From NCBI RefSeq assembly GCF_004193775.1, contig NC_041016.1:43945522-44009521 (forward strand): DNA of 64,000 nt. Direction: 5' to 3'. Positions 10,145 to 21,155 of this stretch are shown piece by piece (position 1 is the stretch's first letter; the number at the start of each line of letters is the position of its first letter). The position numbers were made by a program, and so were the translations under genes. The stretch is from Glycine soja (Eukaryota; Streptophyta; Magnoliopsida; Fabales; Fabaceae). The notes beneath the pieces are model-generated. The model saw only the letters and a list, made by a program, of their open reading frames with translations. It was not told the DNA's origin and made no database searches.

Positions 10145-11507
10145 TGTCATACCCTAATTTCACCCGGGGATGATCATTTGCAAACATTTGGATTCTTGCC
10201 AACCGAATTGAGCTGCTTTACACCAACTATCGCGCATTCTGTAAGGTTTTTCGATGTTTCAGAAGGAAATGTGAAAATTACTCAAAAGGAGGGCCAAAGG
10301 GTCACTTTTGGGGCATTTTTCAGCCCCTTGGCCACCTAGATAACTTCCTGATGAAGTAACCAGCTCACCTGGGTGAGCAGGGTTGCTTTAGGATAAAGTT
10401 ATTTGCTCGCCTAGGCGAGTTGTCATGATCCCAAGTGGCTTGTTTTGCTATAAATAAGCGTGAGGGGATGAAGGAAAGGGGTCCCAAGGTCCAGAGGTCT
10501 AGAATTGAGAAGAAAAAAGAGAAAAGAAGAAGAGAGAAGAGAAAAAGAAGCTAAAACACCGTCGAATCGCGACTGCAATCGATTTCTACATCGTTCTTCG
10601 GTCGTTCTTTGTTCGTTCTTCATTCTTCATCTGGTTAGTGTTTGCATTTAAGAATTTGAACTTGATTTATGGACCCTTAGGGGTCCTCTATATTGTTTTG
10701 TTTATCTTCATCTCCTTCTTCTATCATCGGTAATCGCTTTTCTTTTGTAAAGTAAGTTTTAACCGATCATTAGTACGAGTTATCTTTAAAAAAGGGGTTG
10801 AAGTTAATGAACAAAAACCAAAATAAATCAAACTCATAAACTTCTTCACTTCATCAAAAAATCAAGAGATCGTTTCAAGGTCCAACGCCTTAATGATTCT
10901 CCCCTCTCATTAAAAATCAAGAGGTCGTTCAAGGTCCATCACCTTAATGATTTTCTCCGCTTTTCAAACTTGAGAAGGTCATTTCAAGGTCCAATGCCTT
11001 AACGATTATCTCCTATTTTCAAACGTTGTTTCAAGGTCCAACGCCTTAAATGACCTTTTTGTTCGCAACTATAATCAATATTTCAAAAGGATAAAAATCC
11101 ATTTAACACACAAAATTTCAGACTTAAAGAACTAGATAGGTCTGATTTCTTCATCGCACCTGAGGATACGTAGGAGCAAGGGCAACACCCTTGTCGACCC
11201 CAAAAAAGCAAAAAACATAAAAAGGGAAAAACTTAAAAAATTATTAAAAGAGAAAATACACAATTTTGAAGTCATGTTTTGCACACATGATTAAAGGTTG
11301 TCGTCCCATGTGACGGATGCGTGGGGTGTTAATACCTTCCCCGTGCGTAAACAACTCCCGAACCCTTATTTTTTCAAAATACGCAGACCATCGTCTTTTT
11401 GACTTTTCTGACTGGTGGCGACTTTGCTTGTTTTCTCCCTCTGAGACAAATACTTTGAACCATGGTTTTGGTCTTTTCGTGTCCCCGCCGAAGGGTTGGT
11501 TGTGACA
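10145..11507 (+). repeat. Complete 3' LTR of the Ogre/Tat Gypsy element (1363 bp)
   Basis: It runs from TGTCA to TGACA, a perfect 5-base terminal inverted repeat. U3 holds two palindromes: GCTCACCTGGGTGAGC (10363-10378) and CTCGCCTAGGCGAG (10406-10419). A TATA box follows at 10449. Between 10870 and 11055 a ~55-60-bp unit occurs four times, each with AAGGTCC-N-CCTT hairpin ends. No matching 5' LTR is in the window, so the 5-bp target repeat cannot be tested; the 3' flank is ATTCC. Confidence 0.85.
10449..10456 (+). promoter_or_regulatory. TATA box of the Gypsy LTR
   Basis: TATAAATA lies about 300 bases into the LTR, after the U3 palindromes, and is the likely Pol II core promoter marking the U3/R border some 25-30 bases downstream. 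Confidence 0.6.
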
Positions 11508-12169
11508 ATTCCTTCGAAGTTAGAATGAAATTATAAGTATGCACAATAATTATCAAAGAATAAAATTCATCCAGGAAGTGGAAGAGAGATAGATTTAATG
11601 TCATTCTTTACCTCAATCATATTGCAACAAATCAAATATAATAATGGATTAAACAAAGTTAAATAATACAATGTACTAAAAGGTTATGTGAAATCTTTAG
11701 TGTGTCACACACATTTTTTCCTGAAAGTCAACTCTAAATGAAATTATTTTTCCTTATGCTGAAAGAATGTGAGACAATCAATTACAGTCAATTTCAATTT
11801 ATGAGTCATAGTATCACCCTTTAACTCCTTTTGAAAAAAATTATAAGGCAAATTAAATGAGAGAGAGAGTGTGTGTGTGTGTGTGATCATATTTTTCTTT
11901 CTCTCTTTATCGAATTTTAAAACTTCATCCTTTACTCTTAAAGGTTCCTCCACCCACATCCCACTCAATATTTAGCCTCCTAATCATATTTTTCTTTCTC
12001 TTCCAATTTACCACATGATAAAAATATTTATAGTTACAATTCCCTTTCTTCAACCTCCTTGATCTAGCTTTTGTCTTAAGAGTGACTCGTTATGTATTAC
12101 CACCTGCCAATATTTCAATATAGCTAATTAAGTTTGGATATAACTCATATCCAACTTAATTATTTCAAG

Positions 12170-12231
<62 letters not shown>

Positions 12232-12306
12232 TTCATTTCAATTGTTCAATTTAACCTATTTATTGTAACTCAAAATGTGATAACTTGGTTGAACTGACCT
12301 TTTTTC
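11508..12306. other. Non-coding spacer with TG and TA microsatellites
   Basis: No gene is recognised. A short (GA)n/(GT)n tract lies at 11861-11884 and a (TA)n run at 12173-12225. The remaining sequence is AT-rich single-copy-looking DNA. Confidence 0.6.
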
Positions 12307-12840
12307 CGCTACTATAAAAGGCTATTCTATGTCGATTAAAATGTACTTTCTATAACAGTTGTTAACCATCGTCGTAGGCAACGTCATAGAAAGACTTTCT
12401 ACGACGGCCCAATAAAAAACTATCTTAGAAAAATATATCATTCTAAGAAGGTTTTTAGCTAAAAATCGTCTTAGAATTATACATTTTTAAGACTTTAAAA
12501 TGGTTCTTAGTTAAAAACCATCTTAGAAAGGTAGACTTTCTATGACGGTTTTTAACAGAACTGTCTTAGAATGTAATTTTTTAAAGAAAAATAAAATATA
12601 TTTGAGGATTCTGAAAACCACCTTAGAATTTTTTTTAAAAAAATAAAATAAAATATATTTTAAGGATTCTAAGACGGTTTTCCAGTGAATCGTCTTAGAA
12701 AGTATTTTTTTTAAAAAAATAAAATATATTTTGAGGATTCTAAGACGATTTTTTTGGAAAAGAAAAAACTGTCTTAGAATGTATGCATTTTTATAAAAGC
12801 CGTCTTAGATTATGTTTTTTAATAAAATTATAAATTTCAT
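12307..12840. repeat. Left subterminal repeat array of the Pack-CACTA
   Basis: About ten copies of a CTAAGACGG/CCGTCTTAG-like motif occur in alternating orientation, often as hairpins (for example TTAGCTAAAAATCGTCTTAG). In CACTA elements such arrays are the transposase-binding region. Confidence 0.75.
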
Positions 12841-12910
12841 ATACATTTCTTGCAATCAATCTTTGATTTCTATTTCTAGTCATATGTTATTTCAATTTCA
12901 TATATTCTGA

Positions 12911-12948
<38 letters not shown>

Positions 12949-12962
12949 TAATAATAATAATA
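12911..12962. repeat. (AAT)n microsatellite
   Basis: About 17 AAT triplets with one interruption, inside the CACTA element. Confidence 0.9.
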
Positions 12963-13039
12963 TCAGTATAAAATTATCTATAATTATGTATCATTACAAG
13001 ATTAATGACAAGTAAAGATTAACTTATTCTTGAAAAATT

Positions 13040-13430
13040 AAGGTGTGTTTGATTTGCATTTTCTGAAAACTGTTTTCATTTTTAAAAGATTAGAATTCTG
13101 AAAACATGTTTGGCTTAACTTCTTATTTTCGGTTTTCAGGAAATAAAAACACTGAAAATTTATGATATATTGACTTCTTGTCTTCTTGTATTTTTAGATT
13201 TGTTTAAAATTGCATTCCTTGCCACTGCATTTTCATTTTACCCAAAATGAGGTTCCAGTTTTCAACTAAAAACACTGAAAATGAGATTTTATTGTTTCCA
13301 TTTTCTGGTTCGTCTGGGAAAATATTTTCATTGAAAATGTTTTCAAAAATCCAACCAAACATATTTTCATCACCATTTTCTGTTTTCAGTGAAAATGAAA
13401 ATAGAAAATAACTAAACCAAACACCCCCTT
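13040..13430. mobile_element. MITE nested in the Pack-CACTA (~390 bp)
   Basis: AAGGTGTGTTTGATTT at the left mirrors AAACCAAACACCCCCTT at the right, and the interior keeps self-complementary TTTTCA...TGAAAA blocks throughout, so the whole segment could fold back on itself. ATT flanks both ends. No ORF is present. Superfamily is not assigned. Confidence 0.6.
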
Positions 13431-14614
13431 ATTGTTTCAGTATTAGGAAACGAGACAAATTTTGCTAATGGGGAATGAAAACATAGAAATAAATATAAAT
13501 TAATTTTCAACACATTTTTTTACTACTTACTAAAATTAAGACTCATGCTTCATCCAAAATTAAAGATGTTAAAATGTATTATACTAACATTTCACGTCCA
13601 AAAATTTGTCCAACTTCAAATTAATGTAGACCGAAGGCAGCTTATAATGGACAAAAATCAAAACTTGATGTAGTTTCGGTTGATATTTTAGTATTCTCCC
13701 TTGTTCAAAATTAAAAAAAAAAAAAAATCACCCTATCAAGGTGTAATAACCTTTAATGTAAACTTTTTACAAATTTTTTTAGAAAAAACCCAAATTCCTA
13801 TCAGAAAATAATATATTAAAAACAAAAAATTACACTAAAAATGTGTCCCTAAGAAATATCCTCCCATTAATATGTTGAAAGCAAAATAATTAATAATTAA
13901 TTTAAAATCAATTTAAACACTTCAATTTTTTAAAAGATTATATAGGAAAGAACTTCCATAATATTTTCATTGCCAATCATACTTATTTAAAATGAATAAA
14001 AAATAGAGAAAAAGAAGAAGGGTTTGGTGGCATATAGAACATACCCCCGTGAAGAAAAAAGAATCATAAGAAATAAATAAAAAAGAATATGGAAACATAC
14101 CCTTCTGCGAGGAACAACGATCGTAGCATGTGTGACAACATCATTCTCATACAAGTCCCCAGTAACATAAAGATCTATATATCTTCAAACTCAGAGTAAC
14201 TATAAGAAATAAGAATATCAAGCCTCATAAAACTTTCACACCTATCAGATCATGAGCCATTTCAAGCCTTGCACACCTTTGAGGCATTGAAGCTAGCTGA
14301 AAGCCCATCTTCCCTTAAAGGTTCCCCTATTAGAGTTAGCATTATTATATTAGCATTTATTCAACAATCTCAATACAAATAATCAAGCAACCTGTACCAA
14401 ACCCTTAAAGGTTGTGCTTAAGTTTTGATTGATCCATTTTCTGTGAATCTCAAAAAGCTTCATGCGATCCATTTTCCATAAAGCATATAATTTACCTGTG
14501 ACATTTTTAAAATAAAAAGTGAGAGAAAAATAAAAACCAAATTTTTTTTCAAACCAAGTAGTCTCTTATCTTTCATTGCATGGCTCATTTTTTTCAAACT
14601 GAACATTTTTTTAG
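13431..14614. other. Pack-CACTA interior, mostly unassigned
   Basis: AT-rich filler without recognisable coding sequence, except a possible exon piece on minus at 14099-14170. Two further stretches, 14240-14330 and 14390-14480, have higher GC and could be other captured pieces, but no family is recognised. Confidence 0.4.
14099..14170 (-). pseudogene. Unidentified exon-like fragment
   Basis: On the minus strand this stretch reads without a stop as VTGDLYENDVVTHATIVVPR and two more basic residues, with base composition much richer in GC than the surrounding DNA. It looks like a captured exon piece. The source family is not recognised. Confidence 0.3.
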
Positions 14615-14803
14615 TTCCAAGTCCATCTTTTGACTTTGATCAACTAAATATGGCACTGAAAGATAGGAGACACTCAAATAGGGATAAACTTGAGGTAGAG
14701 TTTAAGCAAAAAAAATGGATGCCTTGATATCTTAGATTGAAAGAACTACACCAAATTTGAAGGCATTTGATCAATACAAAGTTCTGCTAGGTAAAAGAGA
14801 GTT
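14615..14803 (+). pseudogene. SMC1: SMC1 (cohesin subunit) exon fragment
   Basis: After a likely 3' splice site (TTTTTTTAG, ending near 14614) the plus strand reads FDFDQLNMALKDRRHSNRDK, then LEVEFKQK. After a run of A's that shifts the frame it continues MDALIS-stop-IERTTPNLKAFDQYK. This is the region of plant SMC1 coiled coil with the conserved DRRHSDREKLEVEF and APNLKALDQYE phrases. TAG 14733-14735 and the A-run frameshift disable it. It is the only captured fragment in plus orientation. Confidence 0.75.
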
Positions 14804-15254
14804 TAACTGTGCCTCTTCACATTGTCTGTCAATTAAAAAAATTAATAATTTGACCCAAAGCATACCTTATCTCAAAGAATCTTTCATAAATTAAGGTGTG
14901 ACATGAGTATTAGTAGTTGTACCATGCTTGAACCTCATTATCAATAAGCACAGAAGCATGTTTTTTGTTTGATGGTTAGCCTTCAACTTGAAATTATATA
15001 TATTATCTATATTTGCTTTCAATTCAGGTTTATTGTTGGAAAGGTCTTCGGCTTTCAACATAATTTTAACCTTACTTTTTTAAATTAAGTTAGCTAACTA
15101 GCCATCAAGCACACTCCCAGGTATGCACTTACTTCCTTTGTGATGTTTGCTATCCTTGATATAATAATAAGATATATCTTAATAATAAAATCACTCTGGA
15201 AAATAATTAAGAAAACTGAAATTATGAATTGACTAGAAAAGTTGCATTTACTCA

Positions 15255-15322
15255 TAAGAGGAACATGACCTGAGTGTTCAACTAGTGCATTAATCACTCG
15301 TCCAAGTGTAAGCAAACTTCCT
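15255..15322 (-). pseudogene. Kinesin-5 motor-domain fragment
   Basis: The minus strand encodes SLLTLGRVINALVEHSGHVP, which is the kinesin motor segment just before the conserved YRDSKLT of the switch II cluster, in the form typical of plant kinesin-5 (BimC class). Only about 22 residues remain; the sequence beyond diverges at once. The run is long enough to make the family clear, though not the exact gene. Confidence 0.7.
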
Positions 15323-15394
15323 CTAACCAAAGATTGAATTGCATGCTATTTTTTGTAAAATGATATACGGATAACTAGTCGTGTGTGTGTGTGT

Positions 15395-17146
15395 ATAAAT
15401 CTTATAATATCAATGTTATCGGCATAGTTAATAATCATAACTATGGTGGCATTTGCATTTGGTCCAATCTCAACCAATTTTTTAATGTTAGTTTGGGACA
15501 AGGGAAGAGCTCCATTATTATTTTCCAGCAAAACTATTCCCTACTTTGTAGTATCTAGAGCTAGCTACTGATTGTCTTTAGTACATACATCGGATGGTCC
15601 AAGGTTTGCAAATGGAAGTGACTTGGGGTCATCAAAGAAGCCCAATCTCATCAGGACTATGTAGTTGTACACCAAGGCAAGGCCTAGTCTACAGTTGCTA
15701 CATCTACTTTTTTTCAAGTTAACAACATTTGCAGTGTATTTTTTTAGAAAATCGCCCCAATTCATGTTGAAAGCTGCATGATAAGATACCATTCAATTAT
15801 CCAAAACTACTCAATGTTTTATTCCTCCTTATCAGAAAATTGTAGGACTTTGTGCAACTGTAACCTTAGTTCTACCTACTTTCAGTGCAAGAGCCATTGC
15901 ATCTTCAGGAGTTGCAATGTAATGAATTACATCGTAATAGACTTCCACTGAATCACAATCTGAAACAATATATCTGTAAGGAAAGCAGGAAACATCAGAC
16001 ATCTTCACTTGGTTATCTCAAATTACAAATGCAAAAAATTAAAAACCTTAAATTGTGTCATATTAATATATAGTTCTTGATGGCCAGCAAAAGGTAAGAA
16101 TTGTTATCTATAAACCAAATCAAATGACTTGTTAGGGATGTAAGACAAACCTTTCTAGACCCCACTGGCCTCTAATTATCCATTTGAGAAGGCCTGGGTC
16201 AGCACATGTAGGAATCACATTCACCTATTATAAGAACACATAACACTGCTAACGTGGCCCTCCACCACACAACTATTGACGGAGGTTGGTACGAGTCCTC
16301 CAAGTCTTGCTTTGTCACTTGCAACAAGCCTAATTATGTGGCAACAAACATTGCCAAAGTTAGAGTAATGATACAACAATACCTGCATAATGCATATACT
16401 TGGTTGACATTTTTTTTTATTTTTCTTTATCTTGTGTCAAATTATATTCCTTCTGTCTTTATTTATAAGACATAGTCAACAAATTATTTTGTCCCTTATC
16501 ATAAGATTTCATTTTATCTCTCTTTGCATTAATTATTTTTTAACTAAAATACTCTTAATTGTATCTTTCTCTCTTCTATAGAGATTAGAAAAGATGAATA
16601 GATTTCTGTTGAAATTAAGAATAAATTTGAAAAAGTATTATAATTATAGACAAATTTAATGTTAATAGCTAAATTAACTAAGTTTCTTATTAAACTTAAA
16701 TTAGTCAACCATGTCTTATAATTATGATGGAGAGAGCATCATTTGTCATATTTATAGCACATTGGTATGTTTCCTTTTTTACCTTTGCATCAAAATGGAA
16801 GCGATCAAAGACTTTCCAATTGTCAAGGTCATAAGCAGTGTAATGCTTACAACAACTTGAAACCTTAAGCCTATCCGCTTTAGCACTTGTTTCATCCTCC
16901 ACTTTTTCTAAGCCACGAACATACATAACAACATATCTAGACACCACCAAGGGATCCTCCCCTGGAGTTTCTTGGCCACGCCCCTACCTAGGGTCACAGA
17001 ACACATTCACATTAGGACTCCAAAATGTCAAGCCAGCCAAATCCACATTGTACATGGCTCTAGCCTCAGTTGACACAACCTGCCCCATCTTGTGCCACAA
17101 ACTTGCATTGAAGCTTGCAGCTCTAATTGACTCAATGCACAAAACC
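15395..17146 (-). pseudogene. GH3 beta-xylosidase (BXL-like) gene fragment with introns
   Basis: Read on minus from 17146 down: [35 protein letters not shown] (to ~16770); then, after intron-like DNA, VMCSYNR...PTCADPGLL and IRGQWGLE (~16130-16300); [14 protein letters not shown] and [13 protein letters not shown] (15880-15975); [16 protein letters not shown] and [20 protein letters not shown] (15565-15792); [11 protein letters not shown] and IGPNANAT (to ~15400). These are consecutive blocks of plant family-3 beta-xylosidases, including the SDCDSV catalytic nucleophile motif. TAG 16984-16986 replaces the Trp of DPRWGRGQ, and a 1-base loss in the NRVN region shifts the frame. Introns are retained, so capture was at the DNA level. 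N- and C-termini are missing. Confidence 0.85.
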
Positions 17147-17454
17147 TGGCAAAGATAGCTTTCAAAGGAGCATTTTACAGTTCATTTTGTCACCATGCCT
17201 TTAGTTGATGAATAAAACCTAGAATGATTTGTTGTGGATAGGATTCTTGTGCCCAATCAAATATGCAGTGGAATCTGTTGCAACTTTTGACTAGGATGTG
17301 TAAGTAAGAAAAAAATTATATATCTAGAAGTTTGAAAACAATTTAATCAATTAGACCATAATAATAAATTAAATTTGAAACAACAATCAAGTAATCAACC
17401 AACCAAGTAATGAATAAATGAATGGCAAATAAATAAATAGTTTTTAAGAAATCA

Positions 17455-17590
17455 TGCATAACCAACTTGCAAAGGCCAAATATTGCAGCCTTTGAGCATG
17501 AACCGGTATCTCATTGGCAATATCATGATGAATGATTGGGAAAATTGGAGGCCAATTCTTATCATCAACTGGAACACCAACTGATAAAAA
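17455..17590 (-). pseudogene. SCAMP (secretory carrier membrane protein) exon fragment
   Basis: The minus strand reads [20 protein letters not shown], then [20 protein letters not shown]. This is the conserved stretch of plant SCAMPs just before the first membrane span. Only this exon piece is present, between the beta-xylosidase and XXT5 fragments and in the same orientation. Confidence 0.8.
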
Positions 17591-17889
17591 CATATGTTAT
17601 TGACCCAACAAAAAATATAAAGATTCAATGAAAAAAACTTAATTGAAGTAGCATTGAATGGTTTCATCATTCACCTTTAGAAACAACCTCTTATCTTCTT
17701 TTTATTTCCTACACATGATTTTTAAAGAGTCACAAAATCAACAAAAAAAACCAAGGATACAATTAACGGTGGCATAAAAAAGAACTTATACATTCAAGCA
17801 GTTAAGAAAATATAGGTATATAATTATTGATGATGATAATAAAATCATCAAAAAGAATGCTTAAATTGTAAAATATAGGTATTCACCGC

Positions 17890-18625
17890 AATCCAAGACT
17901 TCTACTCAAACAAAAAATCAGGGTAACCATGAAGCACCAAATTGTGCTCATCATACTTAGACATAAGAAGCTCAAACACCATATCAGCAATAAAAGCGTC
18001 ACTATCCATCCACCAAATCCTTTCCACCTCAGGATGTGACAGCATCAACCTCTGAATCATAGGTAACTTAGCCCAATACCCTACAACTTCCACATCCAAA
18101 TGAGCCAAATTATACACAATTTCAATCTCGTGTAATCTACAATAATCAATCTTATTCTTAATCGACTTGAAAAGGTAATGGTTTTCAATAGGTTTGTCAC
18201 AGGGCTTGGGAGGGGAACCGATAAGGAGCAAGATGCGAGGTTTACCTCTGACGAAATTAGGGAACTCAGGGTTTTGGTGAAGCTAATTTTTGTGTTGTGT
18301 GCCAACTAGCGAAGGTGTTGTTAGGATGAAGGTGTCGTTAGGGTGGAACAATTGTTGGTCGTCGGGATCAAAAAGGTCAACGTCGGATCGGATCTCAGTG
18401 AGGATGTGCTTGGTCTCCTCGATGAGATTCTAGTTGACAACGTCATTTTCGGAGGAGCCAAGGTTGACACAAATGGTGCCGCGGAGGACGAGGATGGTAA
18501 TGAAGTCGTAGATAATGGTGATCTTGATGTTGTTGAAAGTCTTCTGGATCTGCCGGTCATAGGGAAACACGTTTTCGTCGTGGCTTTGCGCGTTGTAGGT
18601 TGGCAAGCCCACGCTAGTGCTGCCC
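17890..18625 (-). pseudogene. XXT5-like xyloglucan 6-xylosyltransferase, N-terminal fragment
   Basis: On minus the fragment begins near 18625 with GLPTYNAQ, then QIQKTFNNIKITI and LVLRGTI (the type II membrane anchor), NLIEETKHILTEIRSD, NPEFPNFVRGKPRILLL, GSPPKPCD, IDYCRLHEIEIVYNLAHLD, YWAKLPMIQRLMLSHPEVE and WWMDSDAF. The last holds the DxD metal-binding motif of glycosyltransferase family 34. Stops lie in the anchor-proximal part (around 18430), before LHQNPEF, and at TAG in place of Gln of FEQKSW (~17907). The C-terminal half is absent. The open + frame at 18343-18756 is only the opposite strand of this fragment. The 130 bases upstream to 18760 may be 5' UTR or another piece. Confidence 0.85.
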
Positions 18626-18785
18626 TCACAATGGAGCCCAACGAATACCCAACGTCGATGATATCGTCAGGTGGAGTCCCGAAGCTTTCACATCCTGCGC
18701 GACCTGAACTTCAAAGGTCTCCTTTGGTTGTTCTTACGAAAGTAGTCAAGGTCTAGCTAGGTTTATGGATGAATCGGCGAAAAGT

Positions 18786-19012
18786 CTCTCATCCAATAAC
18801 GACGATTTTCATGAAACCGTCTTAGAAAAATATCATTTTAAGACGATTTTCAAAAAATCATCTTAGAAAACTATCATTCTAAGATGATTTTTGTAAAACC
18901 ATCTTCATTGAAAATCTTATATTTATAAAATTGTCACCGCTTTATATACTAAGATGATTTTATGAGAACTGACGTCGAAAATGCGTCGTAAAAAAGTGTT
19001 TTTTCAGTCGTG
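18786..19012. repeat. Right subterminal array and terminus of the Pack-CACTA
   Basis: CCGTCTTAGAAAAATATCAT and its inverted forms recur several times, followed by the terminal AAAAAAGTGTTTTTTCAGTC and GTG ending at 19012. Confidence 0.75.
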
Positions 19013-19492
19013 TTCTTTACTTGATCCAAATCGACTATAGGATCAAAAGTAGAGGTATTGGTACTCCTTGTGTAAACTATCAAAATTATAATCTCAAAAT
19101 AATTGCTTTTTTTTTAATAATGTTTCCCATAGTATATACACTTCACATTGATCTCCAGAAATAATAAAATAATCTTGAAGCAAATTCAAGTTGGCTAGCT
19201 AGTTCTTGTTCTTCTTTTTTCTGATTAATGTTATGGGAGGGGTGTTTGGGTTTTTACTTTTTTGGGGGTACTTGGGAGACACCTAGTTGGGGTTTCCTTC
19301 CCTTACTCATTCTCATTGCCCTTAATTTATTAAAAAAATTCAAGTTGGCTACCGCAAAGTCCAAAATATGTAAATACTAAATAGCCTCCAAAATTTTTAA
19401 ATAGAGTGCCAACAAAAATAGTATCAAAACACACATGAGAAGCCGATGGTACTCCACACCTTACATTGGTTAGCAGCCAATCATGACCAAAA

Positions 19493-19852
19493 AAAAGGAT
19501 TTTTACAAGGGAGGGTACATCCCTTGTGGATTTTTGCTTGTAAAAGGATTTTTACAAGGTTGAAAATAAATCTCAAGGACCGCAGGTCACTTGGGGACTG
19601 GATGTAGGCACAGGTTGTTGCCGAACCAGTATAAAAACTCTTGTGTGTTTGTCTCCTTCTTCCCTACTCTTTTAATTTCCGCTGTGCACTTTAATTACCG
19701 CTTTTACTTTTGGTTAAGTTTATATTTATGTTCTTTACTTTCTTAACAACATAGTAAAAGCCTAAGAAGGGTAATTTTAATTAGTAAAGGTTTAGGAATA
19801 ATTAATTCAACTCTCCCCCTTCTTAATTATTCTGAGGCCATTTGATCCAACA
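19493..19852 (+). repeat. Copia LTR fragment at the duplication junction
   Basis: The end (19800-19852) matches the LTR tail at 1-49, with ATTAATTCAACT...GATCCAACA. A TATA-like GTATAAAAACTC lies near 19630. Only the 3' part of the LTR is present and no internal element sequence follows: copy B of the duplication begins immediately. Confidence 0.8.
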
Positions 19853-19856
19853 TGAT

Positions 19857-21155
19857 CTCATCATTCACCTTTAGAAACAACCTCTTATCTTCTTTTTATT
19901 TCCTACGCATGATTTTTAAAGAGTCACGAAATCAACAAAAAACCAAGGATACAATTAACGGTGGCATAAGAAAGAACTTATACATTCAAGCAGTTAAGAA
20001 AATATAGGTATATCATTGTTGATGATGACAATAAAATCAACTAAAAGAATGCTTAAATTGTAAAATATAGGTATTCACCACAATCCAAGACTTATGCTCA
20101 AACAACAAATCAGGGTAACCATGAAGCACCAAATTATGCTCGTCATACTTAGACATAAGAAGCTCAAACACCATATCAATAATAAAAACGTCACTATCCA
20201 TCCACCAAATCCTTTCCACCTCAAGATGTGACAACATCAACCTCTGAATCATAGGTAACTTAGCCCAATACCCTACAACTTCCACATCCAAATGAGCCAA
20301 ATTATACACAATTTCAATCTCGTGTAATCTACAGTAATCAATCTTATTCTTAATCGACTTGAAAAGGTAATGGTTTTCAATAGGGTTATCACAGGGCTTG
20401 GGAGGGGAACTAATAAGGAGCAAGATGCGAGGTTTACCTCTGACGAAATTAGGGTACTCAGGGTTTTGGTGAAGCCAATTTTTGTTCTCTTTTACAAGCA
20501 AAAAGTCTCTCATCCAATAACGACGATTTTCATGAAACCGTCTTAGAAAAATATCATTTTAAGACGGTTTTTAAAAAAATCATCTTAAAAAACTATCATT
20601 CTAAGATGATTTTTGTAAAACCATCTTCATTAAAAATCTTATATTTATAAAATTGACATACTAAGACGATTGTATGAGGACTGGCGTCAAAAATACGTCG
20701 TAAAAAAGTGTTTTTTCAGTAATGTTCTTTAGTTGATCCAAACCGACTATAGGATCAAAAGTAGAGGTATTGGTACTCCTTGTGTAAACTATCAAAATTA
20801 TAATTTCAAAATAATTGCTTTTTTTTTTTAATAATGTCTCGCATAGTATATACAAGTTGGCTAGCTAGTTCTTGTTCTTCTTTTTTCTAATTAATGTTAT
20901 GGGAGGGGTGTTTGGGCTTTTACTTTTTGGGGGGTACTTGGGAGACACCTAGTTGGGGTTTCCTTCCCTTACTCATTCTCATTGCCCTTAACTTATTAAA
21001 AAAATTCAAGTTGGCTACCGCAAAGTCCAAAATATGTAAATACTAAATAGCCTCCAAAATCTGTAAATAGAGTGCCAACAAAAATAGTATCAAAACACAC
21101 ATGAGAAGCCGATGGTATCCCACACCTTACGTTGGTTAGCAGCCAATCATGACCA
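19857..21155. repeat. Segmental duplication, copy B
   Basis: Second copy of 17664-19488 with scattered substitutions. The CACTA right terminus lies at ~20711-20724, again followed by TTC. It then runs on into unduplicated flank after 21155, which shows that the duplication is in tandem. Confidence 0.9.
20070..20500 (-). pseudogene. XXT5-like fragment, duplicated copy
   Basis: Same fragment as at 17890-18285, here open for 158 codons (20513 to 20037): NPEYPNFVRGKPRILLL, SSPPKPCD, YWAKLPMIQRLMLSHLEVE, WWMDSDVF, HGYPDLLFEHKSWIVVNT. It keeps the DxD motif and lacks the stop that copy A has at FE-stop-KSW, but the membrane anchor is deleted and the catalytic C-terminal half is absent. It cannot be a working enzyme. 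Confidence 0.85.

Larger units (their letters stand above)
12307..19012. mobile_element. Pack-CACTA element (6.7 kb) carrying host gene fragments
   Basis: The left end CGCTACTATAAAAG (12307) and the right end, whose reverse complement is CACGACTGAAAAAA (ending 19012), are degenerate CACTA termini. Both are flanked by TTC (12304-12306 and 19013-19015), a 3-bp duplication as CACTA elements make. Both ends carry arrays of TTCTAAGACGGTTTT-type subterminal motifs in both orientations. No transposase is visible. The interior holds fragments of SMC1 on + and of kinesin-5, beta-xylosidase, SCAMP and XXT5 on -. This matches the known behaviour of soybean Tgm/Pack-CACTA elements, which capture unrelated gene pieces. 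The exact ends are less certain than the element itself because the termini are decayed. Confidence 0.75.
17664..19488. repeat. Segmental duplication, copy A (CACTA right end plus flank)
   Basis: This stretch, from TCATCATTCACC to AATCATGACCAAAA, is repeated at 19857-21155. It covers the XXT5 piece, the right CACTA terminus, the TTC target repeat and about 470 bases of flanking DNA. Copy A has about 480 bases (18285-18765) and about 50 bases (near 19145-19195) that copy B lacks. Confidence 0.9.

Noticed and set aside
18343..18756. Open plus-strand frame of 137 codons
   Set aside because: It is the opposite strand of the XXT5 N-terminal fragment, whose minus-strand reading gives recognisable protein motifs.
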